A stretch of DNA of 64,000 nucleotides from assembly GCA_900199655.1 (NCBI GenBank), contig FZRE01000001.1, positions 1-64,000 of the forward strand, given 5' to 3'. How positions within the stretch are numbered: the stretch's first letter is position 1; every line of letters begins with the position of its first letter. Origin of the DNA: Prevotellaceae bacterium KH2P17 (lineage in GTDB: Bacteria; Bacteroidota; Bacteroidia; Bacteroidales; Bacteroidaceae). The notes beneath the pieces were generated by a model that was given only the letters and a program-made list of their open reading frames with translations, did not search any database and was not told where the DNA came from. Of this stretch, positions 37,547 to 46,386 are shown piece by piece. A program made the translations under genes and the position numbers.

Positions 37547-38388
37547 GCGCGTGTCTCGATGATGCAGTCGTGGCCTTTGGCAAACTCGTCGTAGGTTACG
37601 GAACCTATGCTGTCGGCCACTATCCGGCCCGAAATGGGGTTCTTGATGTTGGTGATGGCGCCCTTAATCTGTGCGCTGATGTTGGTGCAGTCCTCAAAGG
37701 CGCGGTCGCAGGCGGCATCGAAGGTGCAGTCTTCGAGCGTGATGTGGTCGGCATAACAGAGCGGTTGCTCACCGCCGATGTGGCAGCGCACCAGCCTTAC
37801 ATTCTTGCTGTGCCAGGCCAGGTACTCGCCATCAATCTCCGAATCGTAGATGGTCACGTTGTTACACTCCCAGAAGGAGTCCTTTGTAACAATCTTGGCA
37901 TGGTGCAGCTCCACGTTTTCGCAGTACTGGAACACGTACTTCGCGTCGGACGTAAGTCCGTTTACGTAGATGTTACGGGAAAACATGAAGGGGTAGGTTC
38001 CCTCGTGCAGCTCCACGTTCTTGAGCCTGAGACCGTCTACTTTCCAAAAAGTTTCGTCGGCATCGTTAATCTTCACGTTCTCCAGTTCAAGGTTCTTCAT
38101 CTCGCGGAAGAACTTGGGGCCGTCGATTACGCAGTCCTTCATCACCATGTCGTTGCTGTACCAGATGGCCGAGCGGCTGCCCGGCGCAAAGTAGCAGTTG
38201 CTGATGAGGCTGCCGTCAACGTGCCACCAGGGGTACTTACCGTAGAATTTCGAGTTGTTGCATTCCAGGTTCTGACAGCATTTAATGCCCGACTCGCCGT
38301 CGGTAATGGTAATGTTTTCCAGTCGGAAATCGTGCATGCCGAACAGCGGACGCTCGCCTCCGAATTCCTTATCCTTAACTAAATCCAT
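37543..38388 (-). CDS. DUF3737 family right-handed beta-helix protein
   Basis: 281 residues. The repeating short strands (LENITITDGESGIKC, NLELENVKINDADETFWKV, VRLVRCHIGGEQPLCYAD, ITLEDCTFDAACDRAF) match the DUF3737 family, a cytoplasmic beta-helix of unknown role that lacks a signal peptide. It is the first gene of the two-gene operon with the MalY/PatB-type enzyme (4-base overlap), with its own promoter. A link to sulphur amino-acid metabolism would be inference from context only. Confidence 0.88.
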   Translation of the reverse strand: MDLVKDKEFGGERPLFGMHDFRLENITITDGESGIKCCQNLECNNSKFYGKYPWWHVDGSLISNCYFAPGSRSAIWYSNDMVMKDCVIDGPKFFREMKNLELENVKINDADETFWKVDGLRLKNVELHEGTYPFMFSRNIYVNGLTSDAKYVFQYCENVELHHAKIVTKDSFWECNNVTIYDSEIDGEYLAWHSKNVRLVRCHIGGEQPLCYADHITLEDCTFDAACDRAFEDCTNISAQIKGAITNIKNPISGRIVADSIGSVTYDEFAKGHDCIIETRA

Positions 38389-38423
38389 TTTTACTTATAC
38401 CTATTATTATATATAACTCGGTG

Positions 38424-38431
38424 CAAAGGTA
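38424..38431 (-). promoter_or_regulatory. -7 promoter element TACCTTTG (minus strand)
   Basis: A TAnnTTTG match on the minus strand, 35 bases before the DUF3737 start. Confidence 0.55.
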
Positions 38432-38535
38432 CAAATAAAAAACGTAACCCCGCAGGCTGATACTTACCTGTAAGCAGGCAAAACGTACATTTTTGCAGGC
38501 TGAATTATATTTTTTTTAAATTTCGGTGAAAAGAG

Positions 38536-38566
38536 TTTGATAATATGAAAAAGATGTTTAATTTTG
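38536..38566 (+). promoter_or_regulatory. promoter of SusC/D pair 2
   Basis: TTTG at 38536-38539 and TAATTTTG at 38559-38566, 19 bases apart, 43 bases before the start. Confidence 0.7.
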
Positions 38567-38609
38567 CAATACCTTACAAAAAACTTATTATTTACTTAAT
38601 TTATACAGA

Positions 38610-41600
38610 ATGGTTAATACTAAACTATCTTTCTCATTGAGAGCTATGTTTACAGCCTTCTTGTGCTTTTTCGCTGTTGCTGCACTCTACGCGCAGAACA
38701 TTACGGTGAAGGGTACGGTTGTAGACCAACAGGGTGAGCCTATTGTTGGTGCCAGCATCCACGTGTTGGGGACCAATGGCGGCACGACGACGAACATCGA
38801 CGGCGAATTCACCGTTACCTGTGACGGCAATGCCAAGTTAGAAGTAACCTACATCGGGTTCGACAAGCAGACCGTTAACGTAGGCAACCGCCGCTCGCTG
38901 AACATTGTCATGAAGGAGGGCGACGAGACCCTGAATGAGGTTGTTGTTACCGCTCTGGGCATGAAACGCGAGACTAAAGCCCTGGGTTATGCCGTAACCG
39001 AGGTGAAGTCGGACGAAATTGAACGTGCCAACACCATTTCTCCGGTGGCCGCCCTGCAGGGCAAAGTGGCCGGCGTAGAAATCAACCAGTCGGACGGAGG
39101 CATGTTCGGCTCCACGAAAATACAAATCCGCGGCGCCTCTACTCTGAACAAGAATAACCAGCCGATCTTCGTTATCGACGGCGTAATCCTTGACAACCCG
39201 AGCTCCAATACGGGTGATGCAGACTGGGATTCGAACATCAACGACTACGGTAACCAGCTGAAGAACCTGAACCCGGACGACTTTGAAAGCGTGTCGGTGC
39301 TGAAGGGTGCCGCCGCCACAGCCCTCTACGGCTCGCGCGGCTTGAACGGTGCCGTGGTGATAACCACCAAGACCGGCAAGAGCGGTCGGGGCCTGGGCAT
39401 CAGCTTCTCGCAGACTCTGGGCATCGACTATGTGTACAAGGCGCCCGATTTACAGAACGAGTATCTGGAAGGAGCGTTCCCCGGACTGGTGCAGTACGGC
39501 GACGATTACGACAAAACCGGTAACAGGTGGAGCGACAACATGAGCGCTTATTCACGCAATAACGACGGCGAATACTCCATGATTGAGCAGCACAACGGCA
39601 ACGCCGGAGGCGTAGGTTGGGGCCCGCACAAGTCATGGGCTGCCGGCAAACAGTTCGAGCAGTACGACGGAACCATGGGTTCGTTGAGCATCTATCCCGA
39701 CAACTACAAGGATGCTTTTAACACCGGGTTCAATACAAACACCAATGTATCGCTGCAGGGCGGTACGGACAAGACTACGTTCTACGCCTCCGCATCCTAC
39801 AAATACAATAAGGGACTCACGCCGCGCAACACCTTCAACCGCTTTTCCTTCCTGGGTAAGGCTTCGCAGAAGATTGGAAACCGCGTGATGCTCGATTTCT
39901 CCATCAACTTCGTTCAGTCCAAGCCGCGCAATGCACAGATGAATATAGGCGAGGCTTTTGCCAGCGGAAACATTCCCCGCGAGTACGACGTGAACAAGTA
40001 CAAGCATCTTTACAAGGGCGAGCACGGTGGCTTGGCCAGCGCCACTTACGGCGACCAGTACCGTTCGGTACCTGCCCGCGACATGTGGTGGAATATCTAC
40101 GAGAACGATTACTACCAGAAGGAGACTACCGTTAGGCCTGTAGTAAACCTTACGGTTGATGCTGCCAGCTGGCTTCAGCTCAAGGCAGGAGTCAACTTCA
40201 ACTATTACTATATCGACACTGAAGGCAAGGCTCCGGGCGCCGGCTACGCAAATGAAGGAGGCTCGTACTCACTCTCTCACAGCTCTGTCAAGCAGGAGAA
40301 TGCCTACGTGAGCGCAAATGTGAACAAGCGACTGAACGACGATTTCGAGGTTCATGGCTTCCTTCGTGAAGAATACTTCAACCAGCACGCCCAGTACAAC
40401 GGCGAACATACCAACGGCGGATTGGTGGTTCCACTGCAGTACTTCATTGCAAACTCCAAGGACCAGGCATCGTTCGAAGGCTACAAATACAACACCAAGC
40501 GCATCGTTTCCACTATTTTTGCCGTTGGTGCAAGCTGGAGAGACCAGCTCTTCCTCGATGTTACAGGCCGTAACGACTGGTCGTCGGCACTGGTATATAC
40601 CAGCGGTCACGGCAACTTCTCCTACTTCTATCCCTCCGTTTCGGGCTCTTGGATTGTCACCGAGACCCTGCGCGGCAAGCTTCCCTCATGGGTTTCGTTT
40701 GCCAAAATACGCGCTTCGTGGGCACAGGTAGGTAACGATACCGACCCTTACTACATTAATTCAGGCTACACGCTCCGCAGCTATACCAAGAGCGGAAAGG
40801 TGTACGGACTCGAGCTCCCCTCTGAAATCAAGAGCACAAACCTGAAACCTGAGCGCAAGAACTCATGGGAAGTAGGTCTCGACTGGCGCTTCCTGCAGAA
40901 CCGCATCGGCATTGATTTCACTTATTATAAGGAGAACACGAAGAACCAGATTATGTCAGTATCCGTTCCGGGATGGTCGGGTGTAACCAATGAGTTGATT
41001 AACGCAGGCGACATCCAGAACTCAGGATTGGAGATAGCACTCAACACCACGCCCGTGAAGACACGCGACTGGCAGTGGGACTTGAACTTTACTTACACCC
41101 ACAATGCCAACAAGATTGTCTCGCTTCACGAAGACGTAGCCAACTGGATAGTGCTCGACGGCTCGCCCGACTATGGTAACTACCGCGTAGGTTCGGTGGC
41201 CAAAGTTGGCTCCAGCTACGGTTTGCTGATGTCGGATGCCAAACCCAAGATTGACGAAAAGACCGGTTTGCCCGTTATTACATGGCTAAATGGCTATCAT
41301 TCACCATATACGCTCCGCTCCGGTGTGGTAGAAGAGATTGGTTCCATGAACCCCGACTTCCTCGGTTCCCTCAACACAACCCTCCGATGGAAGAACCTGA
41401 GCCTCTACATGATGCTCGATGCCCGTTTCGGCGGTTACGTTGCTTCCTACAACTCGCGTTATGCTACGGCCTACGGTTATTCGGGCACTTCGCTCAAATA
41501 CCGCGAGGGCATGCAGTGGGTGAGCCAGTATGAAAACAGCAAGGGCATAACCTACTACGATGGATTTATTCCCAACGCCGTGTTCGATGCCGGAACCACC

Positions 41601-42002
41601 GTTACAACCCCGTCGGGTGCAAGCCAGGATGTAGGCGGCATGACCTATCAGCAGGCTTACGATGCCGGCTATGTGGAGCCCGCACACCTGCAGTCGTGGG
41701 CCTACTTCTCCAATAGCTGGGGTCAGGGCGTTGTCAACAGCGACTGGTTGAAGAAGCTCAACTACATCTCGCTGCGCGAGATAAGCCTCTCGTACAATGT
41801 TCCGCAGAGCATTTTCCGCTACATCGGAGCCCGCAGTCTCTCCGTAACTCTTACGGGTCGCAACCTCTGCTACTTGCTCAACACGGCGCCCAACCATGAG
41901 AACCCCGAGTCCATTCGTGGCACCGGAGCCTCCAACTTCCGTATGCGTTCGTTCAGTCCGTACACGGCCAGCTACCTCTTTACTATCAATGCAACATTCT
42001 AA
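38610..42002 (+). CDS. SusC/RagA family TonB-linked outer-membrane protein (pair 2)
   Basis: 1130 residues. A signal peptide (about 1-29) is followed by the carboxypeptidase-regulatory-like domain (about 30-105, VKGTVVDQQGEPIVGASIHV) and the plug start EVVVTALG (110-117). LQGKVAGVEI and IQIRGASTLNKNNQPIFVIDG are also seen. The barrel ends in SYLFTINATF. It forms a SusCD pump with the lipoprotein at 42022. No glycosidase, protease or sulfatase is adjacent, and its near neighbours are metabolic genes. Peptide or cofactor import is therefore as likely as glycan import; the substrate is unknown. Confidence 0.95.
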   Translation: MVNTKLSFSLRAMFTAFLCFFAVAALYAQNITVKGTVVDQQGEPIVGASIHVLGTNGGTTTNIDGEFTVTCDGNAKLEVTYIGFDKQTVNVGNRRSLNIVMKEGDETLNEVVVTALGMKRETKALGYAVTEVKSDEIERANTISPVAALQGKVAGVEINQSDGGMFGSTKIQIRGASTLNKNNQPIFVIDGVILDNPSSNTGDADWDSNINDYGNQLKNLNPDDFESVSVLKGAAATALYGSRGLNGAVVITTKTGKSGRGLGISFSQTLGIDYVYKAPDLQNEYLEGAFPGLVQYGDDYDKTGNRWSDNMSAYSRNNDGEYSMIEQHNGNAGGVGWGPHKSWAAGKQFEQYDGTMGSLSIYPDNYKDAFNTGFNTNTNVSLQGGTDKTTFYASASYKYNKGLTPRNTFNRFSFLGKASQKIGNRVMLDFSINFVQSKPRNAQMNIGEAFASGNIPREYDVNKYKHLYKGEHGGLASATYGDQYRSVPARDMWWNIYENDYYQKETTVRPVVNLTVDAASWLQLKAGVNFNYYYIDTEGKAPGAGYANEGGSYSLSHSSVKQENAYVSANVNKRLNDDFEVHGFLREEYFNQHAQYNGEHTNGGLVVPLQYFIANSKDQASFEGYKYNTKRIVSTIFAVGASWRDQLFLDVTGRNDWSSALVYTSGHGNFSYFYPSVSGSWIVTETLRGKLPSWVSFAKIRASWAQVGNDTDPYYINSGYTLRSYTKSGKVYGLELPSEIKSTNLKPERKNSWEVGLDWRFLQNRIGIDFTYYKENTKNQIMSVSVPGWSGVTNELINAGDIQNSGLEIALNTTPVKTRDWQWDLNFTYTHNANKIVSLHEDVANWIVLDGSPDYGNYRVGSVAKVGSSYGLLMSDAKPKIDEKTGLPVITWLNGYHSPYTLRSGVVEEIGSMNPDFLGSLNTTLRWKNLSLYMMLDARFGGYVASYNSRYATAYGYSGTSLKYREGMQWVSQYENSKGITYYDGFIPNAVFDAGTTVTTPSGASQDVGGMTYQQAYDAGYVEPAHLQSWAYFSNSWGQGVVNSDWLKKLNYISLREISLSYNVPQSIFRYIGARSLSVTLTGRNLCYLLNTAPNHENPESIRGTGASNFRMRSFSPYTASYLFTINATF

Positions 42003-42021
42003 AGGTGTAAAACTTCAAGCT

Positions 42022-43935
42022 ATGAAATATAAGAATATCATCAATAAGTCCTTTACCGCCCTGCTCATGGGAGCCGCACTGCTCGCCACAGGCTGTAGTA
42101 AGGACGACTTCGCAGAGATTAACACCAACCCTGCCAGCATCGGTACGCCTAACGTACCCTATCTGCTCACGCAGGCCCAGGTAAGCTATCAGCCCTTCGA
42201 CTACCTGCTCTGGTACTACGACGGCATCTATACAACCCAGTTCGTGCAGTCATATACGCCTGCCGGGAGCTTCGGAGACCGCTTCAACGAGATGGGCGCC
42301 CTGGGCGGCAACGGTTCGCAGTTCCTCGGCGTGCGCAAGTATGAAAAGGAGATAGAAGACGTTATCTCCCGCCTCGACAAGGGCAATCAATATGCCGCCA
42401 TGAAGGGTATTACAAACGTGCTCTCCATCTCGCTGGCCATCAACGACGCCGACATGTTCGGCTCCATGCCCTATTCGGAGGCCTCGATGCTCAAGTACGG
42501 CGGCCCCCTTACGCCCAAGTACGACACGCAGGAGGAGCTCTTCAACGAGTGGCTGCAGGAACTGGATGCCGACATCGCGGCCTTCAAGGATCCCGACCAG
42601 ATACAGGCAGGCGCCAACGACATCGTTTACGGCGGCGACCTAAGCAAGTGGACCAAGTTTGCCAACGGCCTCAAGCTCAAGATAGCCGTGCGCCTGCTGC
42701 ACCAGAACAAGGCCAAGGCCCTGGAAATAGCCAAGGAGGTGGGCGCCAGCCAGGACAACATCATGAGTGGACTGGCCGACGACTACATCTATAACCGTGG
42801 CACTGATGTGAACGATGGCAAAAATGGAGACTACGCATACCAGACCGGCAACGGCCTGAATGTGCAGGCCTCGAGCAAGAATGTCATCGACTTCATGAAG
42901 AAGAACAAGGACCCGCGCATGCTTGTCATGTTCACCAAGAACAGCTACAACGCCGAGGTAATACAGGCGTTCTTCGACGCACAGGCCGCCGGCGACACCC
43001 GCTGCTCCGTGCCCAAGTACATCCTGGACAACGTGGAGACCACTACCGACGCCGCTGGCCACAAGCACTTCAAGGCCTGGAAGGGCGACGGCGAGCCCTG
43101 GGTGCGCTACTACGGCATACCGGTAGGCAAGAACCTGGACGACGACGCCCGCTACATAGGCGACGACAACTACTTTGTAACCACCCGCTGGACCGTTACC
43201 GTGGGCGATGCCAGCAAGACCTACCGCCCGTACTCCACCTTTAACGAGGAACTGATGCGCGGCCGCGTGGACTTCACCTTCCCCACCAAACCCGGCGGCC
43301 GGGTCATTCAGGACACCGACGACAACCCCTGGTGGGGCATGACCATGAGCACCGCCGAGATGAACCTCTACCTCGCGGAACTCAAAACGCTGGGAGCCGA
43401 CCTGCCCAAGACGGCACAGGACTACTTCACCACCGCCCTGCGGGCCTCGGCCGAGGAGTATAACCGCCTGGCAACCCTCAACAAGATACCCTACTACTCT
43501 GACACCCAGTGCTACGACGGACTGCAGGACAAGCCCGTGGTTTACGGTGAGAACGAGATAAACGACATGCTCGCACACTCCGATTATCAGCTTACGGGCA
43601 ACAAGAGTGCCGACCTCGAGAAGATTTACATCCAGCAGTATCTGCACTTCTACTATCTGCCCATCGACCAGTTCGTAACCGTTCGCCGTTCGGGAGTGCC
43701 CAAGGTGGGCAGTACGCTCATCCCTTGGGTCAACATAAAGGAGAGCAATCAGATACCGAGACGCTTCTATCAGGTTCAGCCCGACGAGCGAGAGAAGATG
43801 CGCACGCAGATGGAAGAGGCCTTCAGCGAGCAGGGTTTCACCTTCTGCGACGGCACTCGCCCCGAGACACTCAACGCAGAACGCGTTTGGTACGATAAGG
43901 GCGCGCCCGCATTTGGCGAGGGTCCCAACTATTAA
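42022..43935 (+). CDS. SusD/RagB family lipoprotein (SusD-like 2 type, pair 2)
   Basis: 637 residues from MKYKNIINKSFTALLMGAALLATGC (lipobox LATGC, Cys25), followed by SKDDFAEINTNPASIGTPNVPYLLTQA, a SusD-like_2 N terminus. An in-frame ATG at 41896 lies within susC and is rejected because the lipoprotein signal starts at 42022, 19 bases after the susC stop. It would bind and deliver substrate to the SusC barrel. At 637 residues it is longer than the pair 1 partner (528). A terminator follows. Confidence 0.93.
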   Translation: MKYKNIINKSFTALLMGAALLATGCSKDDFAEINTNPASIGTPNVPYLLTQAQVSYQPFDYLLWYYDGIYTTQFVQSYTPAGSFGDRFNEMGALGGNGSQFLGVRKYEKEIEDVISRLDKGNQYAAMKGITNVLSISLAINDADMFGSMPYSEASMLKYGGPLTPKYDTQEELFNEWLQELDADIAAFKDPDQIQAGANDIVYGGDLSKWTKFANGLKLKIAVRLLHQNKAKALEIAKEVGASQDNIMSGLADDYIYNRGTDVNDGKNGDYAYQTGNGLNVQASSKNVIDFMKKNKDPRMLVMFTKNSYNAEVIQAFFDAQAAGDTRCSVPKYILDNVETTTDAAGHKHFKAWKGDGEPWVRYYGIPVGKNLDDDARYIGDDNYFVTTRWTVTVGDASKTYRPYSTFNEELMRGRVDFTFPTKPGGRVIQDTDDNPWWGMTMSTAEMNLYLAELKTLGADLPKTAQDYFTTALRASAEEYNRLATLNKIPYYSDTQCYDGLQDKPVVYGENEINDMLAHSDYQLTGNKSADLEKIYIQQYLHFYYLPIDQFVTVRRSGVPKVGSTLIPWVNIKESNQIPRRFYQVQPDEREKMRTQMEEAFSEQGFTFCDGTRPETLNAERVWYDKGAPAFGEGPNY

Positions 43936-43960
43936 TCATTGCTTTTCAGCAGCCAACTTG

Positions 43961-43995
43961 TGGGGTGTGCCGGCTCGTCCGGCACGCCCCATTTT
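43961..43995 (+). terminator. terminator of SusC/D pair 2
   Basis: A 13-bp stem (43961-43973 with 43979-43991, one G-U pair) with loop CTCGT and a short TTTT tail. Confidence 0.82.
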
Positions 43996-44078
43996 CGTTT
44001 CCGGCCCCCTGCCACGCTCCTTTTTTGTATCTCCTGGCTGTGCGGTGATGTTTTTCTGCGCCGTGGAGAAATGATAGA

Positions 44079-44300
44079 GACAGAGTAACAAAATATTTTT
44101 TTTCTGCTGATTTATCATCCCCTCCTCCGCCTCCCCTTTCCAAGGGGAGGGTACCAGTTTGTCTTTTTGCTCATCATTCCTTATTTATCACTATCTGCTA
44201 TCAACCCCGCGACAACGGAAAAAAGACTTTGTTACTCTGTCTGTAAATAATATCAGCAGCGTTTCCTCCCCTTAGAAAGGGGAGGTTAGGAGGGGATGAT
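44079..44300. repeat. composite mosaic repeat
   Basis: In order: GACAGAGTAACA (44079-44090), a reverse CCTCCCC unit (44115-44150) with the tail GGTACCAGTTTGTC, GTTACTCTGTC (about 44231-44241), and a forward unit (44265-44300). The same architecture is seen at 16727-16912. The gap 43936-44590 contains this element and a TTCAAG array but no gene. Confidence 0.88.
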
Positions 44301-44383
44301 GGCAGCAGAAAAAGCCCTTTTTAGAGCCTGTTTGCAAAGTATTGAAAATCAAGAGCTTACAAACGAGAATGTAAAAGGTGCCC

Positions 44384-44442
44384 TTCAAGCCTCTTGAAGC
44401 ATACGTTCAAGGCGCTTGACCGATACCTTCAAGCTCCTTGAA
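44384..44442. repeat. 22-bp phased palindrome array, TTCAAG family, copy at 44384
   Basis: Units start at 44384, 44406 and 44428 (centres CCT, GCG, CTC), with linkers GCATACG and CGATACC. Arms are nearly perfect. Confidence 0.92.
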
Positions 44443-44547
44443 CGATACCTCCGCCAAATCTGCTCCTGGCTCGCGGCAGCGTAGGTGTCGGTTCTTAATA
44501 AATGCTAATATATGGAGGCGGGGTGTTGCTGTTAAGCAGTTGTTGCT

Positions 44548-44555
44548 TATTTTTG
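44548..44555 (+). promoter_or_regulatory. -7 promoter element TATTTTTG
   Basis: A TAnnTTTG match 35 bases before the small membrane protein gene. Confidence 0.55.
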
Positions 44556-44590
44556 CATTGGGTTAACCCATACATCAAACTACCAGGGAA

Positions 44591-44884
44591 ATGATAACAA
44601 CCGAAGAATTTGAGAAACTAAGGGATAAGGAAGGCTGGCTTGACCTCATTTGGGCTGTGCTCGTATTGCTGTCTACTATCAGCCATGGACATAAGTTGTC
44701 GTGGCTTATCATAGTCAGCACTGTGGGGTTAACGGTATGTGCGTTTGGGTACGTCCTTTACCTGCACCGGCTCATGCAGGTCGACAAGCAGATACCTGGC
44801 CGGCGGCACGAGGTAATCAGTTCATGGATATATCTGCTTCTTAGTGTTATGGGTGTGGTTAATAACGTGGTGAGCTTGGTGTAA
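44591..44884 (+). CDS. small predicted membrane protein, unknown
   Basis: 97 residues starting MITTEEFEKLRDKEGWLDL. Three likely transmembrane helices lie at about 17-32 (LIWAVLVLLSTISH), 37-59 (SWLIIVSTVGLTVCAFGYVLYLH) and 78-97 (SWIYLLLSVMGVVNNVVSLV). No family was recognised. It has a good promoter (TATTTTTG at 44548) and stands alone between a repeat-filled gap and the mdh terminator. The 147 bases between it and mdh contain only that terminator, so it may be expressed, but no function can be given. Confidence 0.65.
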   Translation: MITTEEFEKLRDKEGWLDLIWAVLVLLSTISHGHKLSWLIIVSTVGLTVCAFGYVLYLHRLMQVDKQIPGRRHEVISSWIYLLLSVMGVVNNVVSLV

Positions 44885-44963
44885 CGGCATGCGAGCGGCC
44901 GCAGCATGCAGTGCAGCCGCTTTTTATGTGTGCAGCGGGCGTGCTGTTGTAATGGCAACACAT

Positions 44964-45005
44964 CAAAAAAGGCTGCCCGAAGTGTTGATGCTTCGGGCAG
45001 CCTTT
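44964..45005 (-). terminator. mdh terminator (possibly bidirectional)
   Basis: A 15-bp stem AAAGGCTGCCCGAAG (44968-44982) with CTTCGGGCAGCCTTT (44991-45005). Read on the minus strand it ends in six or more T residues, 22 bases after the mdh stop. Confidence 0.9.
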
Positions 45006-45026
45006 ATGGTTGGTAAGCGTGAGTGC

Positions 45027-46037
45027 TTAGAGGTTCGGGTTTATTTCGCTCCACTTTTCTACCGGTGGCAGGGCGCCGAGGGCGATAACCTGGTCGCGCA
45101 TACCTTGCAGGTGAGCGTAGGATGCGTCGAGAGCAGCAACCTCGTCGGCTGTGCCCTGTACGGGCTTGGTGTACACGCCGTCGGCTGTAATGCGTGTAGG
45201 CATGGCCATCATCACGTGGTTGTAGCGTGCCGTGTCAGCGTAGGTGCCGGCCGGGTAGGTAAATTCCTCACCGCCCATGGCAGCCTCTATCATCTTGACA
45301 GCAAGGTAGGCAGGGCTCTGGAACGAGCTGCGGCGGCGGAGTTCGATAATCTTTGCGCCGCCCTTGGTTACTTCTACCTGCATATCTTTCCATTCATCAG
45401 CGGTCAGACCCTTGCCGTTCACGGTTGCTTTTCCGGCGATAACGTCGGTCAGCTTCACGCCGTCAACGGTGGTGGGCGATGCAAACACGGCCATCTTCTC
45501 ACCGTGTCCGCCGTAGGTGTAGGCGTTCTTTATGGCGGCCTGGCTTACGCCGAAGTGCTTTGCCAGTGCGCCTTTGAGGCGGGTGGAGTCGAGGGCTGCG
45601 AGGGTGGCAACCTGGTTCGGCTTCAGTCCGGAGTGTACGAGGGTTACCAGACCGGTGATGTCGGCCGGGTTGAAGATAACGACGCAGAAGCGTGCATCAG
45701 GGCAGAACTTCTTTATGTTGTCGCCAAGTTCCTCGGCGGCTTTGGAGTTTCCGACGAGCAAATCTTCGCGTGTCATGCCTTCTTTGCGTGGAGCACCGCC
45801 TGAAGAGATGATGTACTTGGCGCCGGTGAAAGCTTCCTTGGGGTCGGTGGTGGCAACGATGTTGGCATCGTCGAAACCGCACTGGCGCATTTCTTCGGCC
45901 ACTCCTTCGGCTGAGAACACGTCGTAAAGGGTGATGTTAGGAGTGAGACCCAGCATCAGAGCTGTCTGGGTCATGTTTGAACCAATCATGCCGGCAGCAC
46001 CGACGATGACGAGTTTGTCGTTAGTTAAGTATCCCAT
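45027..46037 (-). CDS. mdh: malate dehydrogenase
   Basis: 336 residues. It oxidises malate to oxaloacetate with NAD; in Bacteroidales the reaction runs mainly in reverse, toward fumarate and succinate. Seen: the Rossmann nucleotide loop IVGAAGMIGSNM (about 10-21), ARFCVVIFNPADIT, and the catalytic region TYGGHGEKMAVF with its His. The family is the Bacteroidetes type, close in style to lactate/malate dehydrogenases. The promoter lies in the DNA duplicated next to the KilA-N gene (TAACTTTG on the minus strand at 46119-46126). Confidence 0.95.
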   Translation of the reverse strand: MGYLTNDKLVIVGAAGMIGSNMTQTALMLGLTPNITLYDVFSAEGVAEEMRQCGFDDANIVATTDPKEAFTGAKYIISSGGAPRKEGMTREDLLVGNSKAAEELGDNIKKFCPDARFCVVIFNPADITGLVTLVHSGLKPNQVATLAALDSTRLKGALAKHFGVSQAAIKNAYTYGGHGEKMAVFASPTTVDGVKLTDVIAGKATVNGKGLTADEWKDMQVEVTKGGAKIIELRRRSSFQSPAYLAVKMIEAAMGGEEFTYPAGTYADTARYNHVMMAMPTRITADGVYTKPVQGTADEVAALDASYAHLQGMRDQVIALGALPPVEKWSEINPNL

Positions 46038-46118
46038 AACTTTTAATTATTTAAAGTTTTAAATTAAAATCTTCCGCTTTCACGCGTCGCCTTGTCGCCT
46101 CTTGGCAGCTTGGCACCG

Positions 46119-46126
46119 CAAAGTTA
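46119..46126 (-). promoter_or_regulatory. -7 promoter element TAACTTTG of mdh (minus strand)
   Basis: A TAnnTTTG match, 81 bases before the mdh start. It is the first element of the 117-bp duplicated segment; its duplicate at 47284-47291 is placed to drive the KilA-N gene. No clear -33 box was found. Confidence 0.5.
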
Positions 46127-46235
46127 ACAAAAAAAGGCGTATCACCGCCATTTCCATTGCTATTAATTTGTGATTAATTCTTAAAAGAGTTATCTTTGTA
46201 ATGTCTAATTATCAAAAAGCCGTATGAATGAGTTT
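46119..46235. repeat. 117-bp direct repeat, left copy
   Basis: It matches 47284-47400 over 117 bp with two mismatches (A/G near 46200 and T/A near 46210). It contains the mdh-facing TAACTTTG element, the pepP-facing promoter (TATCTTTG at 46191-46198) and the first four codons of pepP (MNEF). Left of it is the native mdh leader; right of it the sequence is unrelated to pepP. Confidence 0.95.
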
Positions 46236-46343
46236 CCCGGCCCGAAGGTGTACGGGCGGCGGCTTGAGGCGGAAGAGCCGGCCATGTGGAAATGGCTTCT
46301 CCAAACGCAGGTGAGCCGTGGCTGCCGGCCGGTTTCGGCTTAA
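46224..46343 (+). other. 39-codon chimeric frame fused to the duplicated pepP start
   Basis: Starting at the duplicated pepP ATG, MNEF is followed by 35 unrelated residues (PGPKVYGRRLEAEEPAMWKW...VSA) and a stop at 46341. It has a full copy of the pepP promoter and leader, so it is likely transcribed. It is most simply a by-product of the duplication; there is no evidence that the peptide has a function. Confidence 0.5.
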
Positions 46344-46346
46344 AAA

Positions 46347-46384
46347 GAAACGGGGAGACGATGAACCGGCCGTTTCCCCGTTTC
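46347..46384 (-). terminator. terminator of the KilA-N gene
   Basis: A 10-bp stem GAAACGGGGA (46347-46356) with TCCCCGTTTC (46375-46384). On the minus strand it ends in TTTTT just after the KilA-N stop at 46387. It may also stop transcription from the duplicated pepP promoter. Confidence 0.75.
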
Positions 46385-46386
46385 CT

